DNA of 64,000 nt from an uncultured bacterium (GTDB lineage: Bacteria > Bacillota_I > Bacilli_A > Acholeplasmatales > Anaeroplasmataceae): NCBI GenBank assembly GCA_949291115.1, contig CASETY010000003.1, positions 52,698 to 116,697 on the forward strand, in the 5' to 3' direction. Both the position numbers and the translations under genes were made by a program. How positions within the stretch are numbered: the stretch's first letter is position 1; each line of letters begins with the position of its first letter. The notes beneath the pieces are model-generated. The model did not search any database. It had not been told where the DNA came from and saw nothing but the letters and a program-made list of their open reading frames with translations. Below, one piece after another: positions 25,173 to 34,232 of the stretch.

Positions 25173-26165
25173 TTATCTCCCTAAAAAATAAACTAATAAA
25201 TTAGAACTAATTAATATAACTAAGAAAATGATTAAAATTTTATAATCAAACTTCAAACTTCGCTTTGAAATAAGCGTAAATGTTACGTAACAAATAATTA
25301 AAAAGATTAAAACAACAACGAAAGTAATCCCTGTTTCAAAATTCGCCACAATTAAAATAAAGAAACAATATAAAGGAATCATTGACTTATAAGCAAATAG
25401 AGAAGTTGTTCTTTCGCCGATAGTTTCTGGTTTTAATTTTCTAACTGCACTTAAACTTCCTAAATGACAAATAATACTAAAAATAAAAATAATTAAATAT
25501 CCAAATGGCTTAGCTAACGTAATACCACTATCAAAAATAGCCACTTCGGCAAAATAAGCTGTTGTTTTATCGGCTTGGCCAATAAAAGAAATATCACGCC
25601 ATGATATAACATCACTATTAATCTTGAATACTAAATATAAAGCCATTAAAATTAAAGCTGGTAAAACAATATAACTAACATTAATAATTAACGCATCGAT
25701 AATATTTTTGGTTTTACTGACGATAAAGGCACTAAAACAATAAGTCCCCATAAAAACAATTACCATCAACAACGAATATAAAAATAATGACAAATAATTA
25801 TAATCTACTTGTTTAATAACTAATATTAGGATACCTAAATAAATAGTTACAAGAAATATCAACACATTCATTAAAAAATGAAAATAAATGGATGTTCTAT
25901 AAATATTAACTCTTCTATCCGGCAAAGAAAAATAAATATTAGCGCTAGTCTGACTATAATACATCCGGTGACTTAATAGTGGAGTTACATAAGCTAAAAT
26001 CATAAAAAGCGTCGTTGGGAAATATAAAAGTTTATATAAGGCTTGTTTATTACTATTATTAATAAATGAAGAAACTAAAACAAACATTAAAAAATAAAGA
26101 ATTGTTAAGATAATATAAAAAAACAAATAACGCTTAAACAAATATTTAAAATAAGTCGTATTCAT
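25173..26165 (-). CDS. ABC-2-type exporter membrane subunit
   Basis: About 330 residues with six or more hydrophobic segments, for example YLFFYIILTILYFLMFVLV near the start and IIFLVILISSNLLVYFLG at the end. I start at ATG 26165 because GGAGG lies in front and it overlaps the ATPase stop as TAATG; upstream in-frame codons lie inside the ATPase gene. No strong family match is visible by eye, but its size, topology and coupling to the ATPase gene point to a BcrB/YtrC-like permease. The substrate (peptide, drug or lipid) is unknown. Confidence 0.75.
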   Translation of the reverse strand: MNTTYFKYLFKRYLFFYIILTILYFLMFVLVSSFINNSNKQALYKLLYFPTTLFMILAYVTPLLSHRMYYSQTSANIYFSLPDRRVNIYRTSIYFHFLMNVLIFLVTIYLGILILVIKQVDYNYLSLFLYSLLMVIVFMGTYCFSAFIVSKTKNIIDALIINVSYIVLPALILMALYLVFKINSDVISWRDISFIGQADKTTAYFAEVAIFDSGITLAKPFGYLIIFIFSIICHLGSLSAVRKLKPETIGERTTSLFAYKSMIPLYCFFILIVANFETGITFVVVLIFLIICYVTFTLISKRSLKFDYKILIIFLVILISSNLLVYFLGR

Positions 26166-27019
26166 TAGGCTAATTCCTCCATTTGATAAACAATCCAATC
26201 ATCAAAAGGAACTAAAGAAATATTATAAGCATTGTCTTTAAAAACTTCTTGGATAACTTCTTTATTTGCATAAATATCTAATATAGTATAATTATCTTCT
26301 ACAACTTTCTTTAAAACATGTAAATCGTTACAATTAATATTCTTCTCATTTAAAACTAAGACCCTGTAAATAGGCTTTTCTAAAACAGCTTTACTTTCAA
26401 TTAAAATCAACTCACCATCATTTAAAAAACCATATGTTGAAGAAAAACCAGTAAGTTCTCTTAAACTATGACTAGCTAAAACAATCGTCATTTCATATTG
26501 TTCAACTAACTTTTGCGTCTCTTCTTTAAAAATTTTCTTCGCTTTCGGATCTAAGCCATCAAAAGTTTCATCTAACAATAATAATTTAGGATGAATGGCT
26601 AAACCTAAAGCAATATAAACCCTTTTTCTTTTCCCTTTAGATAATTTTTGAATAACATCTTTGTAATTTAATTCAAACAAATTAAGTAAATAACTTAAAT
26701 ATTCATGATCAATTTTATAAAAAGCTTCATAAAAATTAATCAAATGCTTAATTGTTTGATTAAAAACATAGTAAGGTTCATCAGGCACAAAAAAAATATT
26801 TTTCTTAGCATATAAATTGTCAAAGACCGTCTCTGTACCTAAAAGAATCGTACCATAATCAGGAGTTAAAATACCAGCTATTAACCTTAAAAGTGTTGAC
26901 TTGCCAGCCCCATTTTCCCCAACTAAACCAAAAATAGAACCTGTTTTAGCTTGAAAAGAAACATCTTTTAACACTAACTTGTCATCAATGCTTTTTTTAA
27001 CATGAATTACATCTAGCAT
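26165..27019 (-). CDS. ABC transporter ATP-binding protein
   Basis: A 284-residue nucleotide-binding subunit. Walker A is GENGAGKS (34-41), the signature is LSKGKRKRV in place of LSGGQ, Walker B is LLLLDETFDGLD and the switch His is in ASHSLREL. The domain ends near residue 205 and a family-specific C-terminal extension follows. The altered signature is like that of YtrB/EcsA-type exporters. GAGGGG precedes ATG 27019, and TGG-TATAAT on the minus strand at 27041-27049 is a likely extended -10 promoter. It is the first gene of a run that continues through the permease and hydrolase towards nusB. Confidence 0.92.
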   Translation of the reverse strand: MLDVIHVKKSIDDKLVLKDVSFQAKTGSIFGLVGENGAGKSTLLRLIAGILTPDYGTILLGTETVFDNLYAKKNIFFVPDEPYYVFNQTIKHLINFYEAFYKIDHEYLSYLLNLFELNYKDVIQKLSKGKRKRVYIALGLAIHPKLLLLDETFDGLDPKAKKIFKEETQKLVEQYEMTIVLASHSLRELTGFSSTYGFLNDGELILIESKAVLEKPIYRVLVLNEKNINCNDLHVLKKVVEDNYTILDIYANKEVIQEVFKDNAYNISLVPFDDWIVYQMEELA

Positions 27020-27061
27020 TTTATCCCCTCACTTTGATTAATTATACCATAAATAAAAACT

Positions 27062-27103
27062 CAAAAAAAGCACTTTAGAAACTAATATCGTCCTAAAGTG
27101 CTT
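27062..27103 (-). terminator. Terminator of the thiT operon
   Basis: An 11-bp stem AAGCACTTTAG/CTAAAGTGCTT followed on the minus strand by TTTTTGAGTTTTT, just after the 76-aa gene. Confidence 0.85.
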
Positions 27104-27113
27104 ACAAACATAA

Positions 27114-27344
27114 TCAATTATTTTCTTTCTTAAAATCTTTATACATCATTAAGCCAATAGCTAAAACAATAATTCCTGAAATTAACCAAACAACCATTAA
27201 TTCATTACCAGAAAAATCATAGCCATAGCCATCAAAAATACTTTCTTTATCAACAAGTTCACTAATAAAAATATTTAGTAAAGTAGCGAATGCATAAATA
27301 GTATTAACTAAGCCTAAGACAATAACTAAAACAGCCTTTTTCAT
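27114..27344 (-). CDS. Small two-helix membrane protein (76 aa) in the thiT operon
   Basis: A 76-residue protein with two hydrophobic helices (about residues 3-26 and 49-67) joined by a short acidic loop (ELVDKESIFDGYGYD) and ending in a charged tail. I do not recognise a family. Its start overlaps the thiT stop as TAATG, so it is translated with the thiamine transporter and placed under the same TPP riboswitch. It could be an accessory subunit or unrelated; there is no direct evidence. Confidence 0.65.
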   Translation of the reverse strand: MKKAVLVIVLGLVNTIYAFATLLNIFISELVDKESIFDGYGYDFSGNELMVVWLISGIIVLAIGLMMYKDFKKENN

Positions 27345-27961
27345 TATGCTTTTACCTCGCTATCACTAATATTATTATTTGTAAAGAAGAAATCACTTCT
27401 TCTAATGAATAAAACAGCTAATAAAGCCATACATAAAATTGTTGATGGAAGCATATAAATACCATTATATAAAATTGAATAAGCTAATGGTCCACCCCAC
27501 ATATCACTAGGCCAGAAAAAATAACCAGCTAATACATGGCATAAATACTTACCAACACCACCTAAAAAACCAGCCACTAAAATCATTGTTAAATTAAAGC
27601 CATGGCCTTTTTTATTAAGTGTATACTTGAAAAAGCCAGCAAATAAGCCACATATTGCATATGCTAAGGTATAATCTAATAACACTTGGAACAACACCTT
27701 ATACCACGTGTCACTAATCGCATAAAAACCAGTAAGCATTTGTAATATGCCCGTAACTAAACCAGAAACAAATCCAATTAATGGACCTCTTCTAATACCA
27801 ATAAAAATAATTGGTAACATCGCAATACCAACACTTCCTCCATTAGCGAAGAAAGGTACTGCATCAAAAATAACGCCTTGTAATAAATCTAATACAAAAG
27901 CGAGTGCAGCCATTATAGCAGCTTCTGCTACAATACGCACATTTTCATTTTGTTTTTTCAT
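27344..27961 (-). CDS. thiT: Thiamine transporter ThiT (ECF substrate-binding subunit)
   Basis: A 205-residue membrane protein with six predicted helices. Family features are AAIMAALAFVLDLLQG at the N-terminus, GGSVGIAMLPIIFIGIRRGP and WGGPLAYSILYNGIYMLPS near the C-terminus. ThiT binds thiamine with high affinity and works with the shared ECF module (EcfA, EcfA' and EcfT), which is not in this window. AGAAGGAG precedes ATG 27961. The TPP riboswitch directly upstream supports the assignment, and thiN at 28600 would phosphorylate the imported thiamine. Confidence 0.95.
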   Translation of the reverse strand: MKKQNENVRIVAEAAIMAALAFVLDLLQGVIFDAVPFFANGGSVGIAMLPIIFIGIRRGPLIGFVSGLVTGILQMLTGFYAISDTWYKVLFQVLLDYTLAYAICGLFAGFFKYTLNKKGHGFNLTMILVAGFLGGVGKYLCHVLAGYFFWPSDMWGGPLAYSILYNGIYMLPSTILCMALLAVLFIRRSDFFFTNNNISDSEVKA

Positions 27962-27974
27962 AAATACTCCTTCT

Positions 27975-28001
27975 AAAATAAAAAAATGTCCGTTTAGGAC
28001 A
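27975..28001 (-). terminator. Attenuator terminator of the TPP riboswitch
   Basis: Minus-strand RNA UGUCC-UAAAC-GGACA followed by seven U's, between the aptamer and thiT. An alternative pairing exists upstream: AAUGCUA inside the aptamer's 3' part is complementary to UAGCAUU just before this stem. Confidence 0.75.
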
Positions 28002-28022
28002 ATGCTAAAAAGGATATCATCA

Positions 28023-28100
28023 TTCCCTACGCTAGCATTACCTAGATCAGGTCAACGGGTCGACGCTTAAGTCCTCTCAGCCAATAGGCTCCCCTCTGAC
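28023..28100 (-). ncRNA. TPP riboswitch (THI element)
   Basis: The minus strand shows the conserved THI-box parts in order: GAGGGGAGCC, GGCTGAGA, a variable stem, ACCCGTTGACCTGATC, GGTAATGC and GCGTAGGGAA. It lies about 60 bases upstream of thiT. With TPP bound the downstream terminator should form and shut off thiT; without TPP the AAUGCUA/UAGCAUU antiterminator can form. Confidence 0.96.
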
Positions 28101-28106
28101 ACTATT

Positions 28107-28134
28107 ATTATAAACTTTTTTTAAAAATATACAA
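28107..28134 (-). promoter_or_regulatory. Promoter of the TPP riboswitch-thiT operon
   Basis: On the minus strand TTGTAT (28129-28134), a 16-base spacer and TATAAT (28107-28112), placing the start of transcription at the 5' edge of the aptamer. Confidence 0.65.
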
Positions 28135-28177
28135 GATTTTTAAGACAAAGAAAAAGAGAAATATTAAACACTTTTCT

Positions 28178-28414
28178 TTAAATATCATTTCGTTCATTAA
28201 CAACAAAATTATCTAATTCACTTACAACTTCATAATCATTTTCGACTACAGTCACTTTATATTCATATTTACCATTACCATTATAAATTTCATCATAAAC
28301 ATTTGCATAAGCCTGTTTCATATCAGTTGGCTCTTCTTTTGTTCCTTCATACTCTTTTAAATATTTTTCAACCATTTCTCTCTTATATGAAGCAAAGTAT
28401 TTTTTTGATATCAT
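28178..28414 (-). CDS. Small acidic protein of unknown function (78 aa)
   Basis: A 78-residue soluble protein rich in Glu, Lys and Tyr (for example KREMVEKYLKEYEGTKEEP), with no signal peptide or membrane segment. AAAAGGG lies 9 bases before ATG 28414, which supports translation. The C-terminal half (KYEYKVTVVENDYEVV) looks like two beta strands. I do not recognise a family. It stands alone between the TPP riboswitch and the thiN terminator; a weak U-rich hairpin follows at about 28145-28176. Confidence 0.5.
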   Translation of the reverse strand: MISKKYFASYKREMVEKYLKEYEGTKEEPTDMKQAYANVYDEIYNGNGKYEYKVTVVENDYEVVSELDNFVVNERNDI

Positions 28415-28534
28415 GTGAATTTTCCCTTTTCTTGAAGTAATTCTATCATGACCTGATTTTTTCAGAAACCGGGTATATCTTTATAACTTACCAACTTTTT
28501 ATGGTTATTTAGTTAACTTTAACATTCAAAATTA

Positions 28535-28581
28535 AAAAAGTGTTACAATTTCAAATTTTTTTGATTTTGTAACACTTTTAT
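28535..28581 (-). terminator. Terminator of the mutS2-thiN operon
   Basis: AAAAGTGTTACAA/TTGTAACACTTTT, a 13-bp perfect stem with an A/T-rich loop, followed by T's on the minus strand. It lies 20 bases after the thiN stop. Confidence 0.9.
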
Positions 28582-28599
28582 CATATATTTACTTAAAAT

Positions 28600-29199
28600 T
28601 TAGTCTTTTTTAGACATTATCATAATGCCTTTGCCTTTAAAACTAATGAAAGCTTCTTTACTATCTAATTCATTAGATATGCATAAATTATCATATTTTT
28701 TAAAGACATAATTATCTAAAGGATATAAAAAACCTTTTAAAGAAATCACACTACCTTCATCAGCAAAAAAACTATAAAAATGATAAGTATTATCATTTAT
28801 GGTTAAACATTTTGGAATAGCTTTAATTTTTGAATAATTATCAACAAAAGAAATATGAGGATATTTAAAGCATAAATTTAAATTAGCGTATAAATGTTCA
28901 ACTCTTTTACCTTGTAAGCCACCATATATTTCAATTTCTTTACCATCATTAAAATGTTTAATGGCTGCTTCTGTATCTGTATCATCTTTCATTTTCGGTA
29001 AATTTATGATTGTCTTAACTTGTTGCCTTAACTTATTATATTCAAGGTCATTAATTGAATCAAAATCACCTATAGCGTAAGTTAAAGGAATTTTATTTTC
29101 TAAAGCTAAAATTGCTCCTCTATCAACCCCAACATAAATATAAGTTGGATCATATTCTAACTTATAATTTAAATGTGGTAATATAAAGGCATACTTCAT
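28600..29199 (-). CDS. thiN: Thiamine pyrophosphokinase
   Basis: A 199-residue enzyme converting thiamine to thiamine diphosphate with ATP. The active-site motifs are GVDRGAILAL, AIGDFDSI (residues 42-49) and KDDTDTEAAI (70-79), with the C-terminal thiamine-binding beta domain following; IYGGLQGKRVEH matches the usual GxxGGRxDH region in a diverged form. It overlaps mutS2 by ATGA. The TPP made here serves Dxs and also the ligand of the thiT riboswitch. Confidence 0.9.
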   Translation of the reverse strand: MKYAFILPHLNYKLEYDPTYIYVGVDRGAILALENKIPLTYAIGDFDSINDLEYNKLRQQVKTIINLPKMKDDTDTEAAIKHFNDGKEIEIYGGLQGKRVEHLYANLNLCFKYPHISFVDNYSKIKAIPKCLTINDNTYHFYSFFADEGSVISLKGFLYPLDNYVFKKYDNLCISNELDSKEAFISFKGKGIMIMSKKD

Positions 29200-31505
29200 T
29201 TTAAAGTCACCACCGTTGCCCCGTTTAAGCCTTCGCCTTCTCCACCAAAACGATAAGACTTAACATTAGGATTTTGTTTTAAAACCTCAAGAGTACGTTT
29301 TCTAACTACACCTGTACCATAGCCATGAATTATTGATACTTCTTGGTAATTAGCTAAGCAAGCTTTATCAATAAAATCATCAATTAAATCTTTAACTTCT
29401 TCATAACGTTTACCTCTTAAATCTAAAGAAAGTTTAGCTCCATTTACTTGGTTATAGCCAGCATATAGTTTTTTCTTTTCTTTTATTGGTTTTGGCTTTT
29501 CACTTAAGATTAAATCATTTCGTTTAAAAGACATCGAAAATTGACCAAAATTAACTTCATAGCTATCTTTTTTAATCTTAGTAACATAACCATATTTTTC
29601 ATAACTTTTAATATAAACATAATCACCAATCTTTAATTCTTCATTAAATAAATTAGTTTCCTCATCATTACTTCCAATATTTTTAACCTTATATTTAAGA
29701 TCAGCCAAAATATGGTCTTTATAATTAGTATCTGTTTTTAAATCATTTATTTCCTTAATTAAAGCTACAGCTTCTTCTTTAGCTTTTTCAATAATCTTTT
29801 TCTTTTCATTTTGGGCTTCTTTTAAAACTTTACTTCTTTGTAACTCTAAATTTCTTTTTTCTTCATTAAGCTTAGAAATTAGTTCATTATAATAAGCTTC
29901 TAGTTTTAAATTATCTTCTTTTAAAATGGTAACTTCTCTTAATTTTTCTTCATATTCTTTAATTTCAAAAGAAGTCTCTTTACCACTTAAATAATCATTA
30001 GCTTTATTAATAATATTTTGGGAAAGTCCTAAATTAGAAGCTATTTTTAGTGCACAAGATTCGCCAGGTACACCAAGTATTAAACGATAAGTTGGCATTA
30101 AAGTTTTAGAATTAAATTCAACAGAAGCATTTTTAACACCAGTAGTTTGATATGCATAATTTTTTAAATCACTATAATGAGTACTTACAATAAAATGTGC
30201 ATCTTTCTTAATTAATTCATCTAAAATAGCTAAAGCTAAAGATGAACCTTCCTTAGGATCAGTTCCACTACCAAGTTCATCTATTAAAACTAAAGCTTCC
30301 TTCAAATCTTCTTTTAAAATATTAATTAATTTAACTAAGTGACCAGAAAAAGTAGAAAGACTTTCTTCAATTGATTGTTCATCACCAATATCAGCGTAAA
30401 TTGATTTAAAAACCATTACTGTTGAATCTTTTTTTGCATTCAATAAAAGGCCTGATTGAGCCATTATGGATGATAACCCAACTGTTTTTAAAGCAACTGT
30501 TTTACCACCAGTATTAGGACCTGTAATAATAATGCCTTTTTCTTTATTGGTAAGATTAATACTAATTGGAACCACCCTATCTTTTGAAATTAAAGGGTGT
30601 TTTATATTAACTAAATTAAAGTTATCTAAACTTAAGTTCGGTTTAATACCTTCATCTTTAGCGTAAATGGCTTTTGCGAAGGTTGTATCAATGATAGTAA
30701 GATTAGCTAAATTAGAAACTAAGTCTTCATAATAGGTTCTTATTAATAGACTCATGTTAGTCATTATAACTTTAATTTCTTCTTTTTCTAATAAAACTAA
30801 TTCATCAATTTCACTAGCTAATTCTAAAGTTTCATATGGTTCGATGTAACAAGTTTCTTTAGACTGGGAAATATCATGAATTTTACCTTTAATTTGATTT
30901 TTATAGCTTAGTTTAACAGCGATACATAGTCTATTATCTCTTAATACTACTAAATTAGAATTTAATTTATTAATATTAGAAACAATGATACTATTTAAGA
31001 CTTGTCTTATTTTATTTTCAGTTTGATTCTTTTTTCTTCTTATTTCAAATAATTTTTTGGAAGCTGAGTCAATTACTTTACCATCTTGATTAATCGTTAA
31101 AGTTATTTGTTGACGTAATTTGATTAATTCTTTTAAATTATCAAAATAAGAAGCCAAATAATGTATTTTAATATTATTTGTATTAGCTTCATCACTATAA
31201 TTTTTTAATAAAGTTACACTATTTATTAAAGCTAGTACTTTTAATAAATCTAAAGGCTCAATAATTGAGCCCTTATTAACTAATTCTAATACTTCATCAA
31301 CATCGTCATAATATTCAAACATGATATCTTTATGACGGTAATATAAAGTATTAGCTTCTAAAGTTTCATTAAGTAGTTTTTCACACTCTAAAATATCTGT
31401 TTTAGGTTCTAAATTTAAAATAGATATTGCGCCTAGCTTCGTTTTAGCGTAAGGTTTAATAAGTTCTTTTACTTTATTAAACTCTAATGTATCTAATTGA
31501 AACAT
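29196..31505 (-). CDS. mutS2: Endonuclease MutS2 (Smr-domain MutS homologue)
   Basis: A 769-residue MutS2. It lacks the mismatch-binding N-terminal domains of MutS and starts with the core/lever region; Walker A is ITGPNTGGKT (about 326-335), Walker B is LVLIDELGSGTD, and the ABC-type dimer region follows (STHYSDLKNYA). A coiled coil covers about 510-600, and the Smr nuclease domain is C-terminal (LDLRGKRYEEV; HGYGTGVVRK). Family members suppress recombination and, in Bacillus, split collided ribosomes. AAGG precedes ATG 31505. It overlaps thiN by 4 bases and follows a hypothetical gene by one base. Confidence 0.95.
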   Translation of the reverse strand: MFQLDTLEFNKVKELIKPYAKTKLGAISILNLEPKTDILECEKLLNETLEANTLYYRHKDIMFEYYDDVDEVLELVNKGSIIEPLDLLKVLALINSVTLLKNYSDEANTNNIKIHYLASYFDNLKELIKLRQQITLTINQDGKVIDSASKKLFEIRRKKNQTENKIRQVLNSIIVSNINKLNSNLVVLRDNRLCIAVKLSYKNQIKGKIHDISQSKETCYIEPYETLELASEIDELVLLEKEEIKVIMTNMSLLIRTYYEDLVSNLANLTIIDTTFAKAIYAKDEGIKPNLSLDNFNLVNIKHPLISKDRVVPISINLTNKEKGIIITGPNTGGKTVALKTVGLSSIMAQSGLLLNAKKDSTVMVFKSIYADIGDEQSIEESLSTFSGHLVKLINILKEDLKEALVLIDELGSGTDPKEGSSLALAILDELIKKDAHFIVSTHYSDLKNYAYQTTGVKNASVEFNSKTLMPTYRLILGVPGESCALKIASNLGLSQNIINKANDYLSGKETSFEIKEYEEKLREVTILKEDNLKLEAYYNELISKLNEEKRNLELQRSKVLKEAQNEKKKIIEKAKEEAVALIKEINDLKTDTNYKDHILADLKYKVKNIGSNDEETNLFNEELKIGDYVYIKSYEKYGYVTKIKKDSYEVNFGQFSMSFKRNDLILSEKPKPIKEKKKLYAGYNQVNGAKLSLDLRGKRYEEVKDLIDDFIDKACLANYQEVSIIHGYGTGVVRKRTLEVLKQNPNVKSYRFGGEGEGLNGATVVTLK

Positions 31506-31506
31506 C

Positions 31507-32046
31507 TTATCTACCTTCTATAATTTTATCATCCATTAATAAATTTTGATAAGTTACTACATAATAACCTTTAATTTCATTATCTGGATAAACAAACTTT
31601 AATTCACATTCATTAATATATCTAACAATTACTCTAGCATTAGGATATATAATGAATAGTTTTTTACATATTTTTTTGGTTTCCTTTACTTTAAAATCAA
31701 TAAAATAACCTAGGTTAGAAATATATTTATTATTATTGTCATTTAGACTTTTTCTAACTTCCCATTTATAAGGATTGTTAATGGAGATTTCGGAAGCACC
31801 ATAGTTATAAATTATTTTAATATAATAAATACTAGTAAGGGTTTCAAATAAAATATCATAAGGCATATTAGTTTGATATTTTAATTTATAGTTAGTGATT
31901 TTACGTGTTTTAGCTAAATTGTTAAAATAACTTAGAACATTTTGGATAGCTCTTTGCTTACGTGTTTTTGTATAAACAATGTATACAATTAAAAATAATA
32001 AAATAATAATAAATGTTAAACTGATAATAACTATTAGAGCTTCCAT
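31507..32046 (-). CDS. Membrane-anchored protein of unknown function (179 aa)
   Basis: A 179-residue protein with one strong N-terminal transmembrane helix (about residues 4-27) followed by basic KTRKQR, so the remaining 150 residues should be cytoplasmic. That domain mixes beta strands and helices (YDILFETLTSIYYIKIIYN; NPYKWEVRKS; KKLFIIYPNARVIVRYI), faintly like restriction-nuclease-type folds, but no catalytic motif is secure. AAAGGGG precedes ATG 32046. It is co-transcribed with plsC upstream and mutS2 downstream. Confidence 0.6.
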   Translation of the reverse strand: MEALIVIISLTFIIILLFLIVYIVYTKTRKQRAIQNVLSYFNNLAKTRKITNYKLKYQTNMPYDILFETLTSIYYIKIIYNYGASEISINNPYKWEVRKSLNDNNNKYISNLGYFIDFKVKETKKICKKLFIIYPNARVIVRYINECELKFVYPDNEIKGYYVVTYQNLLMDDKIIEGR

Positions 32047-32059
32047 AGCTTACACCCCT

Positions 32060-32857
32060 TTATAACTTGTCGTTTAAAATTCCGTTATCTACTACTTCTT
32101 TAACTAAAGTACCAATTTCATGTGTATTTAAATCCTTATAATCTTCATATCTTAAAGGCTTATGAATTAAGACTTTAATCTTACTCTTATGCCAAGGATA
32201 ATTGATATGAATTCTTGATGAACCAATTATACTAATTGGCGAAATGGTCGCGTTAGCTTTAGTGGCTAGTTTAAATGCCCCTGCTTTAAAGCCAACCATT
32301 GTTTCATATTCTTTAGTTTTTACGCCGCCTTCTGGGAATATTAACATATTATAGCCACCTTTTACTAATTTAATGGCATGTAACAAGTTTTTTACCCCTT
32401 CACGATCATTTTCACGATCAATAGGTACTACCTCAAAAGCTTCCATAAAATCTTTTAAAACTGGTACCTTTAATAAACTGTTTTTCGCAACAGCACTCAT
32501 CACACATTTATAAACATAATAAACAATGATTATATCAACCATTGACTTATGATTACCAACAACTACGAAGGTTTCTGTTGGAATGTTTTCCCTACCTTCT
32601 ACTTTAATCTTTACTCTTAAAACAATTCTAATAAAATCAATAACTTGCCACGCTATTTTGTGCTTAATTTTGCCATCATAACGAGTTCTTTTAAAAATAA
32701 AGATTGCACTAAATATTAAAATTACCGCTAAGATAATTGTTGTTAATAAACCTAAAAAAAGGTATAAAAACCAATACCAATTAGAACTTAAATTCATTAA
32801 AGAATATAAATAACTAAATAAACCAAAAGCGATAATTAAACTAATTAAAATTACCAT
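32060..32857 (-). CDS. plsC: 1-acyl-sn-glycerol-3-phosphate acyltransferase
   Basis: A 265-residue membrane-bound acyltransferase making phosphatidic acid. Two hydrophobic helices are near the N-terminus (about residues 1-22 and 27-52). The catalytic HX4D is HKSMVD in VVGNHKSMVDIIIVY, and the glycerophosphate-binding motif is FPEGGVKTKE. AAAGGA precedes ATG 32857 within the last codons of the DHFR gene, three bases away. It adds to the lipid theme with DegV, the GT4 enzymes and the flippase. Confidence 0.9.
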   Translation of the reverse strand: MVILISLIIAFGLFSYLYSLMNLSSNWYWFLYLFLGLLTTIILAVILIFSAIFIFKRTRYDGKIKHKIAWQVIDFIRIVLRVKIKVEGRENIPTETFVVVGNHKSMVDIIIVYYVYKCVMSAVAKNSLLKVPVLKDFMEAFEVVPIDRENDREGVKNLLHAIKLVKGGYNMLIFPEGGVKTKEYETMVGFKAGAFKLATKANATISPISIIGSSRIHINYPWHKSKIKVLIHKPLRYEDYKDLNTHEIGTLVKEVVDNGILNDKL

Positions 32858-32860
32858 TCT

Positions 32861-33328
32861 TTATATCCTTTCATAAACTAAATAATCAACTTCTATGCTT
32901 TCTTTTTTACTAACTAATTTATATAAACTTAAGTCAAAGTCAGGAAAATAAGCGTCACCTTCATAATTACCTTTAACAATAGATATATATAATCGATTGG
33001 CGTATGGTAAGGCTAACTTATAAATAGTAGCTCCGCCTACTACAAATAAGTCTTCGTTATTATTTTTTAAAAAAGTTGTTACGTCATTTATAACAGTCGC
33101 ATCTTCTAATTTTAGATCATTTAAAGAAGCTACATAGATTTTTTTATATGGTAAAGGTCTTTTTTTATAATAACCTTTTAAAGAATAATAAGTATTTTCG
33201 CCCATTAAAACTATTTGATTATTAGTTTTTTCTTTATAATATAATAAATCTTCTTTAATATGCCAAGGAATTTTATTATCTTTACCAATTAAATGATCCT
33301 TGGTCATTGCCCAAATTAAACTTATCAT
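32861..33328 (-). CDS. folA: Dihydrofolate reductase
   Basis: A 155-residue DHFR regenerating tetrahydrofolate with NADPH. Typical parts are [28 protein letters not shown], here seen as [15 protein letters not shown] with the substrate-binding acid Asp/Glu region, then [11 protein letters not shown] and [19 protein letters not shown]. It overlaps thyA by ATGA; ThyA produces the dihydrofolate that this enzyme reduces. Confidence 0.95.
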   Translation of the reverse strand: MISLIWAMTKDHLIGKDNKIPWHIKEDLLYYKEKTNNQIVLMGENTYYSLKGYYKKRPLPYKKIYVASLNDLKLEDATVINDVTTFLKNNNEDLFVVGGATIYKLALPYANRLYISIVKGNYEGDAYFPDFDLSLYKLVSKKESIEVDYLVYERI

Positions 33329-34191
33329 ACCGCTACCTTACCTTTAATACCTTTATAAGGATTATAATCAACTAAAGTAAAATCTTCATATTTAAAATCA
33401 TAAATTGATTTTACATTATCATTAATTAACATTTTAGGTAATGGCCTTGGTGTTCTTTTTAATTGACGTTCAATTTGTTCCATATGATTTAAATAAATAT
33501 GAGCGTCACCTAAAGTATGAACAAATGTACCAGGTTTTAAACCAGTAACCTGCGCAATCATCATTAAAAATAATGAATAAGAGGCAATATTAAAAGGTAC
33601 ACCTAAAAAGACATCGGCCGATCTTTGATATAACTGACAAGAAAGCTTACCATCAGCCACATAAAACTGCATAAAAGCATGACATGGTGGTAAAGCCATC
33701 TTTGGTACATCAACTGGATTCCAAGCTGTTATAATTAATCTTCTACTGTTAGGGTTAGTTTTAATGTCATTAATTAAGTTTTCTAGTTGATCAACACCGT
33801 TAAAATCACGCCATTGTTTACCATAAACAGGACCTAAATTACCCCATTTTTTAGCGAATTTGCTATCTTCCTTTATTTTTAGAGCGAACTCTTCAATAGT
33901 TTCGCCTTTAAATTCTTGACTTTTTTGATATATTTCATAAGGCCAATCATTCCAAATTCTAACATCATTATCTACTAAATATTTAATATTAGTATCACCG
34001 CTTATAAACCATAAAAGCTCATGAATAATACTCTTTAAATGAACTCTTTTTGTTGTAAGTAAAGGAAAACCTTCACTTAAATCAAATTTCATTTGATAAC
34101 CAAATACAGATCTAGTACCAGTATGTGTTCTATCATCTTTAATGGTGCCATGTTCTAAAATATAACGGCACAAATCTAAATATTGTTTCAT
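33325..34191 (-). CDS. thyA: Thymidylate synthase (ThyA type)
   Basis: A 288-residue enzyme methylating dUMP to dTMP with methylene-tetrahydrofolate. The phosphate-binding Arg is in [13 protein letters not shown], the active-site Cys in [13 protein letters not shown], and the dUMP region reads [21 protein letters not shown] with GDAHIYLNH following. AAAGGGG precedes ATG 34191. Length falls between the short (264) and longer Bacilli-type forms. Confidence 0.97.
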   Translation of the reverse strand: MKQYLDLCRYILEHGTIKDDRTHTGTRSVFGYQMKFDLSEGFPLLTTKRVHLKSIIHELLWFISGDTNIKYLVDNDVRIWNDWPYEIYQKSQEFKGETIEEFALKIKEDSKFAKKWGNLGPVYGKQWRDFNGVDQLENLINDIKTNPNSRRLIITAWNPVDVPKMALPPCHAFMQFYVADGKLSCQLYQRSADVFLGVPFNIASYSLFLMMIAQVTGLKPGTFVHTLGDAHIYLNHMEQIERQLKRTPRPLPKMLINDNVKSIYDFKYEDFTLVDYNPYKGIKGKVAV

Positions 34192-34232
34192 TATAAAAAC
34201 CCCTTTAAAAAATATTTTATCATAAATAAAAA

